Positions 54,707-63,530 of a stretch of DNA of 64,000 nt are shown one piece after another. The stretch lies in the NCBI GenBank assembly GCA_964247725.1, contig CAXTVM010000016.1, positions 4,352 through 68,351 on the forward strand, given 5' to 3'. This stretch comes from Lichenicola sp964247725 (GTDB taxonomy: Bacteria; Pseudomonadota; Alphaproteobacteria; Acetobacterales; Acetobacteraceae). A program made the translations under genes and the position numbers. A model generated the notes under the pieces. It did not search any database. It had not been told where the DNA came from and saw only the letters and a program-made list of their open reading frames with translations. How positions within the stretch are numbered: position 1 is the stretch's first letter; every line of letters begins with the position of its first letter.

Positions 54707-55770
54707 GACGCATCCCCGCATTCGAGCACGGCGTCCTCCAACGGGACCCGCACCGGTGGGGATGCGGCTGCCGGCGCCGCTTGCCTGGCCGGAACGGGTG
54801 CGGCCGGCAGGCGCTGCCAGCGCCGGTCGAGCCATTGCCAGGCGGCCAGCGCCGGCAGCCCGAGTGCGATCTCGCGCAGCCGCTTGATCAGGGCGAGCGC
54901 GATCGAGACCGCCGGCGGCAGGCCGAACAGGCTGCCGACGACGACGAAGCCGCCCTCGGAGACCCCCAGTGCGCCCGGCACCACGAAGCCGGCCGACTTC
55001 ACCGCCTGGCCGAGGCTCTCGATCACCAGGCCGGGGCCCAGGCCGCGGTCGTGCCCCAGCACGTGCAGCGCCAGGCACACCTCGACCGCGCCCAGCAGCC
55101 AGGACAGCGACTGGTACGAGGCCGCCAGCAGCACCCGCGCCGGCGACCGGTAGAGCGCCAGCAGGCGGTCGTGCAGGCCCTGGATCCGGTCCATGTCGGT
55201 CCAGCCGAGGCTGGCCGCGACCCGCGCCAGCACGGCCTCGATCAGCCGGGCCAGCTCCAGCCACTGGGCGGCGAGGAAGCCCGCGCCCAGCAGCAGCGCC
55301 ACCCCCAGCCCGCCGACCGCCTCGTCGGTGACCGCGCTGCGGCCGAGCAGGGAGAGCAGCACGGCGAGCCCGGCCACGGTGAACAGGATCTGGGTCAGCA
55401 TCTCGATGGTGAGGTCGCTGACGGTGCCGGCGGCGGCGTCCGCCAGCGCCACGCCGCGCCGGCCGAGCAGCCGCACGACCGCGAACTCGCCGCCGACCTG
55501 CGCCACCGGCAACAGGCCGTTCACGCCCTCGCGCACCCAGCGCAGCAGCACGAAGTCGGCCAGCGAGGGGCGCGGCGCGGTCGGGCCGGCGATGGTGCGC
55601 CAGCCCAGCGCCGAGACCAGCATCTGCACCAGGTGGAAGCCCACCACCAGCAAAATGCCCCAGCCGGCCTGTTCGAGCAGCGCCAGCACGTGGCCGAACC
55701 CGAAGCGGGCCAGCAGCCAGACTGCCAGACCGGCGCCGACGGTGCCGCCGATCAGGGTGAGCAGCTTCAT
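54703..55770 (-). CDS. hpnL: Hopanoid-associated membrane protein HpnL (LPG-synthase TM region)
   Basis: This 355-aa polytopic protein has about 7-8 helices, starting MKLLTLIGGTVGAGLAVWLLARFGF. The signature region LLPVAQVGGEFAVVRLLGRRG and VPGALGVSEGGFVVVGSLFGLP matches the lysylphosphatidylglycerol-synthase transmembrane family (UPF0104), of which HpnL is the hopanoid-cluster member. The following hpnN supports the assignment. The exact function of HpnL is not known. ATG 55770 gives the canonical N-terminus. Confidence 0.82.
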   Translation of the reverse strand: MKLLTLIGGTVGAGLAVWLLARFGFGHVLALLEQAGWGILLVVGFHLVQMLVSALGWRTIAGPTAPRPSLADFVLLRWVREGVNGLLPVAQVGGEFAVVRLLGRRGVALADAAAGTVSDLTIEMLTQILFTVAGLAVLLSLLGRSAVTDEAVGGLGVALLLGAGFLAAQWLELARLIEAVLARVAASLGWTDMDRIQGLHDRLLALYRSPARVLLAASYQSLSWLLGAVEVCLALHVLGHDRGLGPGLVIESLGQAVKSAGFVVPGALGVSEGGFVVVGSLFGLPPAVSIALALIKRLREIALGLPALAAWQWLDRRWQRLPAAPVPARQAAPAAASPPVRVPLEDAVLECGDAS

Positions 55771-56157
55771 GCGATGGGGTCCAGTCGGGTGTGGTCGAGC
55801 GGCGGCCGCGGCCGGAGCGGGCCCGCCTCCAGTGTCGCCGCACCATGTAACCGGTGGGCAGGGCCTTGAAAACATCGAACCCGACCGTCGGCGCCCGACC
55901 CTTGCGGCCGATGCCGCGGCCGCTCGCCGTTGGCACGGGGCTGGGGCATGCCGGAGGGATCGCGCGACGACACGCGTTCGTGGCGCTGACGCTCCGGCTG
56001 CGCCGACGGTTGGCGGACAGCGGCACGTCGACGGTCGAAGCCGCACCCTGCAGCCTGATCCTGCGCGAGCGGCGCCCGCGGCCGGCGCATGGCCGAGATC
56101 CTGCGCCGGCCTGGTCGGCCATGTGGCGCTTGTGCATCGCGAGATCGCCAGCCCCAC
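55771..56157. other. Non-coding stretch upstream of hpnL
   Basis: No gene could be supported. Both strands have open frames, but they are R/P/A-rich shadows without motifs. It should hold the hpnL promoter. Confidence 0.4.
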
Positions 56158-56231
56158 GGCTATCGCATCAGGAAGAAGGCCAGGGCGCTGCCCTGGCCTT
56201 CTCCTTTCCCGCCTCCTCAAATGCGATAGCC
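56158..56231. repeat. Minimal dispersed palindromic repeat (74 bp, both ends intact)
   Basis: GGCTATCGCATCAGGAAGAAGG at the left, one CCAGGGCGCTGCCCTGG hairpin, then TCCTTTCCCGCCTCCTCAAATGCGATAGCC at the right. It has the same outer arms as the 223-bp copies but no inner modules, showing that the outer arms plus one hairpin are the minimal unit. Confidence 0.9.
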
Positions 56232-56807
56232 CTGGAACCAGCCCGTTGCCGGACGCGATGGGCGGCCCGGGCGCGTTCAGGATCAAGGCCGCTCGGCTCG
56301 GGCTGCGCGCGGTGACGGCGTCCTTGAAAGGCTGAGGGTGCAGGACGTCGACGTCCCGATGGCGGCCGCATCCGCCTCCTGACCTGCGGCGGCGACGCGT
56401 CCAGCCTCAAGCCGCCAGAGCCGTTGGGACGAACGTGTGCTCCGCGATGTATCGAGGCTCCGTGGGCACTTGATCCAATCGCACCTGGCGGCGAGGCAGA
56501 GGATGCCCATGAAGGAACGGGTAGTCTCTTCGCGGCGGGTGGCGACGGATGCCTCGTTCCGCTTCGTCGGGATCCCGGGACGGGCGCCGAGAGCTTGGTC
56601 CCAAAGCTGCACGAGAGCGGCCAGGCGCCTCGCGACCAGACGCTACGATGAGACCCGGCCGACTGACTGGCTGGTCCACACGCAGCCCGACATGATTGTC
56701 CGGACGCCGAACATCGACAGCGTGCCGATCAGCTCGCTTCCCCGCGCGGTAGGCCGGACGGTGACGGTCCGGGATCGGAGACGGCCGATCCGGTCGGCGG
56801 GGCCTAG
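56232..56807. other. Non-coding/decayed stretch with a possible IS5-family remnant
   Basis: No intact gene is seen. On the minus strand around 56460-56560 a frame reads ASVATRREETTRSFMGILCL then AARCDWIKCP, resembling the C-terminus of IS5-family transposases (VATRYEKTARSFMGFLCLAA-type). No DDE motif or terminal repeat could be found, so this is at best a fragment. Confidence 0.3.
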
Positions 56808-57425
56808 CTACTTCTTCAGCCACCACTTGACCGGTTGCGGACCGTCCGAATCGGCGACGTCATCATCATCGTCATCGCTGGGGACGGCGACCGGCTTGGC
56901 GACCCGGGGCGACCGCCCCGGCCTGGCCTGCGGCTGGGCATCGGGCCGGGCCTCCGCCTCCTGCAGCCGGGCGGCCTGGGCGGCCGCCTCGACGGCGGCA
57001 CGGGCGGCACGGGCCCGCAGCTCTTCCAGCTCCAGCTCCATGTGGCCGACCCGGGTCTGCAGGCTGCGGTTCGCCGCCTTCGCCGCGGCAAGCGCCAGCT
57101 CGGCCTCCTCGCGGGCGGCTTGTTCGGCGGCGAGCTCCGCCCGCAGCGCCGACAGCGCCTCGTCCGCGTCCGACTGCGCCGCGTGAGCCTGCGGATCGTG
57201 GCCGCGGCCGGCGTATTCGGTGGGCACCTCGCCATCCTTGACGAACCGGCGCCGGACCGGCTGGGTCAGCTGGTATGGCCGCGAGGGCCGGGCAGTGGCG
57301 GTGCCGATCCGGCTCAGCGACAACCTGAGCCGTTCCTCCGACTCGTCGGCGTTGGTCGTGGCCTGCAGGGTCGCCGTCGGCTGTTTGCTGTTCAAGTTGT
57401 CGGCCTCATCCCATCCGGATGCCAT
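56808..57425 (-). CDS. Coiled-coil hypothetical protein
   Basis: Not recognised. This 205-aa protein has a polar N-terminus and a central heptad-rich alanine/glutamate coiled coil (~90-155; DEALSALRAELAAEQAAREEAELALAAAKAANRSLQTRVGHMELELEEL-like). A basic P/R linker, an acidic DDDDDD run and a conserved-looking end QPVKWWLKK follow. No signal peptide or membrane helix is seen. It is monocistronic, downstream of a decayed region and convergent with nothing. Confidence 0.65.
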   Translation of the reverse strand: MASGWDEADNLNSKQPTATLQATTNADESEERLRLSLSRIGTATARPSRPYQLTQPVRRRFVKDGEVPTEYAGRGHDPQAHAAQSDADEALSALRAELAAEQAAREEAELALAAAKAANRSLQTRVGHMELELEELRARAARAAVEAAAQAARLQEAEARPDAQPQARPGRSPRVAKPVAVPSDDDDDDVADSDGPQPVKWWLKK

Positions 57426-57558
57426 ATCGGCGAAACGTCGACCAGGCGGGGCTGAACGCCGCGCGGTGCTGGAGGTCGATCGAACAATTCAAGTATAGCC
57501 GACCCGGCCGCCGCCGTCTAACCGGCGCCGGCACGGTGTCGCGGCGTCGCCATGGCGC

Positions 57559-59871
57559 TCACAGCAGGTCGATGCCCTTGCAGGTCTTCGGATGGTCGCC
57601 GCCGAACATGGCGTCGATGAGCAGGGCGAGCTTGTCGAGGGCGGACGCCTGCAGCCGGCCGCGCAGGGCGACGAGCGGGCCGTCGATCAGCACCGGCACC
57701 GCGACCGCGGCACCGGCCAGCCGCGCCAGCGGCTGGATCCGCAGCCTCGCGACCTCGGCGCCGAGATCGACCTCGCCGTCGCCGCGGACCGTGAGGGCGT
57801 CGCTGTCCAGCGCCAGCGTCGGGATCCGCGCGACGCCGCCGGCGAAGACCGTGTCCAGGCCGATGCAGCGGATCGCGATGCGGCCGTCGGTCGGGAGCCT
57901 GGTGCCGAGGGCGGCCAGCGCCGGCCCCGCCAGCTGGCGTACCGCCCCGTCGCCGAGCATGCCGGACCCCATGGCCAGCGTCAGCCGGCCGCCCAGCGAG
58001 GCGGCCAGAGCGTGGGCGCTGGCACCCTGCGCGCGCAGCAGCGCTGACAGGCGCAGGCTGCCGCTCGCCGGTCCCGGCAGGCCGGACACGCCGGCCAGCA
58101 GCGTCAGCGGCAGCGCCGGGACGCGCAGCGCGAGGCTGACCGGGACGTCATCGCTGCCAGAGTCGGTGCCGGCATCGGCGGCGATCGTGCCCTGCAGCAG
58201 GCCGCCCGGCAGCGACACCAGCAGCCGGCCCGACCGCAGGCTCAGCGTCGCCTCGAGGTCCGGCCAGTCCTGGCCGCGCAGGCGCACAGCATCGGCCTGC
58301 AGCGTCAGGTCGACCATCGGTCCGCGCAGCAGCCGCCATGGCAGCGGCCGGTCCGGGATCAGCGGGCCGGCGGCGCGCGGCGCGGCCGGGATCGCCGCCG
58401 GCGCGGGCGATGCGGTGACCGGGGAGAGCAGCGCATCGAGGTCGAGGCGCGTCGCGTGCAGGCGCCCCGTCAGCGATAGCGGCGGCCGCAGCCCGACCGC
58501 GATCCCGCCGGTGAGCGCGCCCTCGCGCGACTGCAGGCTGGCATCGCGCAGCTGGACCGCGACGCCGTCGGCGGGCACCCGCAGCCTGGCGGCCAGCACG
58601 GCGTCGGTGAGCGGCGGCAGCGCCGCCGCCAGCATCGGGCCCAGCGCCGCCAGCGACGGCGCCTGCACGCGCAGGCCGGCCTCGAGCCCGTCGAACCCGA
58701 ACCCGTCCAGCCCCAGCCTGCCGTCCGCCGACAGCAGGCCGAGCGGCCGGACCGGGTCCGGCCCCGCGCGCAGCAGGAAGTGGAAGGCGGCATCGCGGCG
58801 TCCGCCTGGCTGCGGCGGCATCGCCAGCCCGCCCGCCAGGGCCAGCGCCTGGGCGCGAAGGTGCCCCCACGCCTGGAAGCCGACCGTGCCGCCGGCCGCC
58901 GGCAGGGCGACGTCGAGCCCGTCCAGCCGCAGCCCCGGCAGGCGGTCGCCGAGATCGGCGCTCGCCACGAGCAGCCGCGTCCGCCCGATCAGCGGCGGGT
59001 CGCCGGGGGCCGGCCCGTTCGCGAGGCGGGTCGACAGCCGCACGCCGTGCAGCGCCGGCAGCCGCAGCTCGGCCAGCAGCGCATCGAGCGCCTCCAGCCG
59101 CGGCACGAGCGCCTCGACCTGCAGGTCGAACGCGCCGGCCAGCCCGACCCGCCCGGTCGCCGTCGCGGCGGCGTCGAACGCCGCCATGCGCACCACCGTG
59201 ATCCACGGGTCGGTCACCTGGCCGGTTGGCACCGCCGAGGCGGCGAGCGCGAACGGGCTGTTGTCGGCATAGACCAGCACCGCGGACAGCGAGAGCGCGC
59301 CGTCCGCGCCGCGCTGGGCGAGGTCGAGCGAGCGGATGCCGATCACGTTGGTCCGCATCGGCAGACGGAGGGTGATCATGCCGTTGCGGACGTGCGTGGC
59401 GCGGAACTCCAGCGGGAACCGCGGTCCGGACGCCAGGCTGGCCGGCTGGCCGGCGCGGTGCGGTGCCGCGGCGTGGAACACCCAGTTGGGCACGCCGCCG
59501 ACCTGCTCGAACAGGATGTTGGGGCCGATCAGGGTCAGCCGGGTGACCTCAATGCGCCAGAGCAGCAGTGCCGGCAGCGAGACCTGCGCCTCAATGCGCT
59601 CCGCCCGCGCCATGTCCGGCCGGCTGCCGCCTGGCAGGTTGGCCAGCCGGACGTCGCTGATCCGCAGCGTCGGCCACAGCGACCAGTCGACGTGCATCGG
59701 GCCCTGCAGGCTGAGCGCGCGGCCGGTCTCGCGCTGCACGATCGCGGCGATCTGCGGACGGTACCGGTCGGGCTGCAGCAGGGTGTCGGCGAGACTGACC
59801 AGAAGGGTCGCCACGGCCACGACCAGGCCGGCCGACATGCACGCCCCCCGCATCCAGCGCCGTCCGATCAA
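57559..59871 (-). CDS. AsmA family protein
   Basis: This 770-aa inner-membrane-anchored periplasmic protein has a single N-terminal helix (ACMSAGLVVAVATLLVSLADTLL). Then comes the AsmA signature: YRPQIAAIVQRETGRALSLQGPMHVDWSLWPTLRISDVRLAN. C-terminal AsmA_2-like repeats contain GALTGGI, LRLSALLRAQGASAHALAASLGGRL and GVARIPTLALDSDALTVRGDGEVDL. AsmA-like proteins are bridge-like and help phospholipid or outer-membrane homeostasis. It has no operon partner on its strand. Confidence 0.88.
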   Translation of the reverse strand: MIGRRWMRGACMSAGLVVAVATLLVSLADTLLQPDRYRPQIAAIVQRETGRALSLQGPMHVDWSLWPTLRISDVRLANLPGGSRPDMARAERIEAQVSLPALLLWRIEVTRLTLIGPNILFEQVGGVPNWVFHAAAPHRAGQPASLASGPRFPLEFRATHVRNGMITLRLPMRTNVIGIRSLDLAQRGADGALSLSAVLVYADNSPFALAASAVPTGQVTDPWITVVRMAAFDAAATATGRVGLAGAFDLQVEALVPRLEALDALLAELRLPALHGVRLSTRLANGPAPGDPPLIGRTRLLVASADLGDRLPGLRLDGLDVALPAAGGTVGFQAWGHLRAQALALAGGLAMPPQPGGRRDAAFHFLLRAGPDPVRPLGLLSADGRLGLDGFGFDGLEAGLRVQAPSLAALGPMLAAALPPLTDAVLAARLRVPADGVAVQLRDASLQSREGALTGGIAVGLRPPLSLTGRLHATRLDLDALLSPVTASPAPAAIPAAPRAAGPLIPDRPLPWRLLRGPMVDLTLQADAVRLRGQDWPDLEATLSLRSGRLLVSLPGGLLQGTIAADAGTDSGSDDVPVSLALRVPALPLTLLAGVSGLPGPASGSLRLSALLRAQGASAHALAASLGGRLTLAMGSGMLGDGAVRQLAGPALAALGTRLPTDGRIAIRCIGLDTVFAGGVARIPTLALDSDALTVRGDGEVDLGAEVARLRIQPLARLAGAAVAVPVLIDGPLVALRGRLQASALDKLALLIDAMFGGDHPKTCKGIDLL

Positions 59872-60170
59872 GCTGCGGCCCCCGCCATCGCGATCGCCCT
59901 GCCCGGCCGATGCGGTTCCACTCTGCCCGGTTCAAGCGGCGGTGCAACCCGACCGCGGAACCGCTTGATCGGCGCCGGAAAGGCTTCGGTGCCGGTCAGG
60001 CTGCAAGCGGGCTCCGGGACGTGCTCATCGCCCTGGGCCGCGGGAGGGCCGCCTGCGCCGGCCCGTCGCCGCTGGCCGGCACGGCTGAGAGCCTGTTCGA
60101 GAACGGGGTGTGCCGAGTGGGCGTGTCGTTCGAGAACCGGAACGGAGCGGCCTCGTGGCCGTGGGCCCAG
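59872..60170. other. Intergenic region before the IS element
   Basis: No gene supported. It holds an 11-bp direct repeat TTCGAGAACSG (around 60098 and 60129) and should include the AsmA promoter. Confidence 0.35.
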
Positions 60171-60975
60171 GGTTCTGTCAGCCCTCGTGCCAATGAGGGA
60201 TCTGGTGGCCGCCGGGAGGCTGACGTAGCGTCGCCAGTCATGGCAGCGGGTGAGCTACCGGGATGAACTGCGTGTGCTGTGGATCTGCGGCCGTGACCGA
60301 GCGGCGGGAGGTGACGGCTTGCGGCTACCGGCGGTTCCGCTGCCGTTCCTGCGGGCGGCAGTTCAACGAGCACAGCAACGGCGTGCTGAACCGGACCTGC
60401 CTGCCCAGCGACGTCATCGCCTTCGTGGTGTTCTGCCGGCTGCGTTACCGGCTCACGCTTCGCGACCTGAGCGAGATCATGGCGCTGCGCGGGATCGAGG
60501 TCAGCCACGAGACCGTCCGGGACTGGGAGGCGAAACTGCTGCCGGTGATGGGCGACAAGCTGCGCAAGCGGCGGCATGGCACGCGGCGCGGATCCGGCGC
60601 CAGCTGGTACGTGGACGAAACCTACCTGAAGGTTCGTGGCCGCTGGTGCTACCTCTACCGGGCGATCGACCGGGACGGCAACCTGATCGACGCAATGTTG
60701 AGCGAGCACCGGGACATGAAGGCGGCCAAGGCCTTCTTCCGCTCGGCCCGGGCGACCATGGGCTTCCGTCCTGACCGGGTGACGACGGACGGGCATGGCT
60801 CCTACCCCAGGGCGATCCACAGCGTGCTGGGCAACCCGGTCCGGCACCGCACCAGCGCCTACCTGAACAACCGCCTCGAGCAGGACCATCGCAGCATCAA
60901 GGGCAGGATCAGATGCATACGTGGCTTCAAGAGCCACGGCACAGCCCACCGCTTCTGCCACGAGCATGGCGAACC
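60171..60975 (+). mobile_element. Partial IS6-family insertion sequence
   Basis: The transposase gene is of IS6 type, and GGTTCTGTCA at 60171 fits an IS6-like left terminal repeat 92 bp before the gene. No matching right end (TGACAGAACC-like) was found after the gene. Transposase similarity stops near 60975, so the right part is deleted or replaced. Confidence 0.6.
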
Positions 60976-61072
60976 ACCTCCTCGCCGACGAGCTCGCGGT
61001 GCCGGTCGAGCGGCCCGCCGCCTAGGAAACGGAGGTGGCGCGGGACGCCCTGTTCGCATGGCTGGTGCTTGA
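60263..61072 (+). pseudogene. IS6-family DDE transposase with degenerate C-terminus
   Basis: This 269-aa reading frame has an N-terminal zinc ribbon (C3, C6 and C27, C30) followed by LTLRDLSEIMALRGIEVSHETVRDWE. The DDE catalytic core has D118 in YVDETYLKV, D176 in TTDGHGSYP and E206 in NNRLEQDHR. Similarity runs through RCIRGFKSHGTAHRFCHEHGE (~237), then the sequence changes to an unrelated R/G/P-rich tail where relatives have a further 25-30 conserved residues. The catalytic core is intact, so residual activity cannot be excluded, but the element as a whole looks truncated. Confidence 0.8.
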
Positions 61073-61188
61073 GGCGAATCGGTCCTGATGCGCCCTGGTA
61101 TGCCTCAACCAGATCAGCCGGTTTCGTCAGGTGCTCTTAGATCGCGACTGGCCATTTATATAAATCACTATTACAACAAACACAACAA

Positions 61189-61440
61189 CTAGTCCGAGAA
61201 GCGCATAATCGCGTGCCATAAAACTGACTCAAAATGATTTACACAAAAGTAAACCGCCTTCCAATGCAGAAGAACCGGCCTCCTATTACAAGAGTGCGTT
61301 GTATAACTCCAGTAGAGCCACCACTTACCTGCAAGTACTAGAAGTATGATGGTGACAAGACTACTCATCACGACCCTTTGGTGGCGAGTGCTCCTTCGAA
61401 GCCCTGTCCAAATACTTCCCGGAAGCTCTTTCATCGGCAT
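61189..61440 (-). CDS. Small membrane protein; possible immunity gene after an RHS tail
   Basis: Not recognised. This 83-aa protein has one strong membrane helix (VVMSSLVTIILLVLAGKWWLYW) and three cysteines later. Its ATG (61440) overlaps the end of the RHS reading frame (stop at 61433-61431), the position where immunity genes sit behind RHS/polymorphic toxin genes. It has low-GC codon use like the surrounding island. Role inferred from position only. Confidence 0.5.
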   Translation of the reverse strand: MPMKELPGSIWTGLRRSTRHQRVVMSSLVTIILLVLAGKWWLYWSYTTHSCNRRPVLLHWKAVYFCVNHFESVLWHAIMRFSD

Positions 61441-62990
61441 CCACCTACATTCACAGAAGGTGCTATATCGGTATAGCTGGCTCCAGCTGCAGCGGCTGCA
61501 CCTACTACTTTGCCAAAAGAGTATGTAGACCCGCTAAATCCACCGGCACCGTAAAAGTTCGCATATCCGCCACCTATACCCAAACCCGCAACTCCGCTCC
61601 CTCCGCGAAGGCACCGCCAAATACCTGAAAATTGCTCGCATTGCTGTTCGTATAGTTGGCGGTAAGAGATTCGCTTGCACCAGTGCTTCCACCAGGAAAG
61701 CCAAATACGGGCACAGAGACGTTCCTGCTGGATCAACCGCCACGCCTACACCTACGGTAACGGAAAATGGACTTGGAAATGGGAGGCTTAGACTTCCGGA
61801 GATAGACTCCATCTGGACACCGTTCATACACTGTTTGGCCGTTCCACCTTGCACGGCACCTATGAAGTTTCCTAACCCACTAGAGCTAACGAGCATCACG
61901 GCTGGTGCAGGTGGTGTTGGCGCCATCATCGGCTTATGTCCCGTGACCGTTATCATCTCGTTTGGCGGTGCCGGTGCTGCGGCCGGCGGGGCTGATGCGC
62001 CACCGCCGCCGCCGCCGCCATCGCCGCCCATGCCGCCACCAGTAGATACGATGCTGCCGGAAGCGGGAGGCGGCGGGGCGGAAGGTGAAGGGGGCAGGGC
62101 CGTCACGGTTATGCATTCGCCGATACAGGTGGGCTTCCCTACGGTCGGGCCCCCGATAGGAAAGCTTGGATCGCCAGGAAGAAGGGGATCCTGCGCCGGG
62201 CGGTTAGTCGCGCCTTCTTGGTCACCATCGTCCGTCCCCTGGGGATCAACGTTGTTCAGCGGGTCGCCGCCTGTATAGGCATAGAGGTTCCTGCCGCCGG
62301 CGTATCCGATAGGATCGGTCTGGATGAAGCGCGCCATCACGGGGTCATACGACCGGGTCTGGGTGTGGCAGACCCCGGTCTCGCCGTCCCAGCGGTAGCC
62401 GGCGTAGCCGAACGCCGTGCCCGACAGCCCGCCGGTCGACGCCCCGTACGGCGTGTAGCCATACATGCCGGTGATCTGGTCCATCGAGCTGGTGCCGATC
62501 ACCGAGCCGGTGCGGTCCATGTCGTTGAAGGTCAGGTTCCCCGCCCCGTCCACCACCGCCACAGGTGCCGTGTCCACCGCGCTGTGCAGGTAGAAGTGCC
62601 GGATCTGCCCGCCCGAGAGCTCGAGCACCTCCTGCCCCGCCGCGTTCAGGATGTAGGTGGTGGTGGTGCCGTTCACGGTCTTGGAGACGCGCCGCCCGTC
62701 CGGGTCGTAGCCGTAGCTGGCGGTGGTGGACCCGTCGGTCGCCGCGACGATGCGCCCATCGCCTGTCGTACGTGGACGACGTCACGGTCCCATCCGGCTT
62801 GGTGACGCTGGTCGGCTTGCTGAAGCTGTCATAGTCAAAAGAGTAGATCGGTGTGGCCGCGCCCGAGCTCGGCGCCGGCAGCGTCACCTTCGCGACGGTG
62901 CCGTTCGCGTTCAGCGTATAGGTCGTGGTGTTGCCGGCGTAGTCGGTGCTGCTCAGCAGCTCGTTGTAGGTCGTGTCGTAGGCGAAGGAC
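61431..62990 (-). pseudogene. RHS/YD-repeat protein 3' end, frameshifted and 5'-truncated
   Basis: Reading minus-strand from ~62990: YD-repeat residues (SFAYDTTYNELL, YDSFSKPTSVTKPDGTVTSS), a +1 shift near 62763, then DGRIVAATDGST. The RHS core end follows (GYRWDGETGVCHTQTRSYDPVMARFIQTDPIGYAGGRNLYAY) with variable C-terminal tail rich in P/G. Two further shifts (~61715 and ~61600) are needed to keep the tail reading through FQVFGGAFAEG and GVAGLGIGGGYANFYGAGG to the stop at 61431. The 5' part of an ordinary >1000-residue RHS protein is missing. The frameshifts could be real decay or sequencing errors. The tail resembles the glycine-rich C-terminal domains of polymorphic proteins, but no toxin fold is recognised. 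Confidence 0.7.
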
Positions 62991-63161
62991 CTTGACCTCG
63001 GCGACATGCGTGCCCGGCGCGAGCGCATCAGCCAAGTCGACCTCGCGGCGCTGACCATCAGGGCCTGGAACGCCTGGATTGCCGGCACGACGCTGCAGCC
63101 CATGAGGATGGCTCACAGCGATCGGACGTCGGCCGGCTTTCCGCGGCTGAAATGGACGTGA
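62988..63161 (+). pseudogene. 3' remnant of an unidentified gene
   Basis: A plus-strand frame reads DLDLGDMRARRERISQVDLA, then ALTIRAWNAWIAGTTLQPMR and ends FPRLKWT-stop. It looks like the C-terminal end of a real protein (helical, W/A-rich) but has no upstream part, since it abuts the RHS fragment at ~62990. The parent family is unknown to me. Confidence 0.3.
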
Positions 63162-63332
63162 CGCGAGCCCGGCCGCCGGGAGACAGAAGTGCCATAAACG
63201 ACAAAGCCCCGCCGGTGAGGGTGGAGCTTCTTGGTGACAGCAAGCTTGTCATCGCTTGGTCGCCGGAACCGGCCCCTCATAGGATCTTGCAAGACTTGCG
63301 TGGCTGAAGCCGTGGATGGTAGCCGGTCCGCG

Positions 63333-63530
63333 TCAGTTCGGCTTACGCCCGTTCCCTATCGGACGCTGCATCAGCCCCTTAGGACGTTGATCAATGGCCA
63401 TGCCTTTGACAAAAACTTCAGTTTGGGGGAACGGACGTCTTGTTCCTGCCCCGCCTCCACCAGAGCCAGCGCCGGTTGTTTTTGGTGGAGTCTCTGGCAT
63501 GGGCTGAGTGGGCTCGCGATCCTTAGCCAA
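63333..63530 (-). CDS. Small hypothetical protein (TTG start)
   Basis: Not recognised. This 65-aa polar protein is rich in P, G and T (PPKTTGAGSGGGGAGTRRPFPQTEVFVKGM) without membrane segment. The start TTG overlaps the stop of the upstream short ORF by 8 bp (TTGGCTAA). Support comes from the overlap arrangement and the protein-like composition. Confidence 0.35.
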   Translation of the reverse strand: MAKDREPTQPMPETPPKTTGAGSGGGGAGTRRPFPQTEVFVKGMAIDQRPKGLMQRPIGNGRKPN

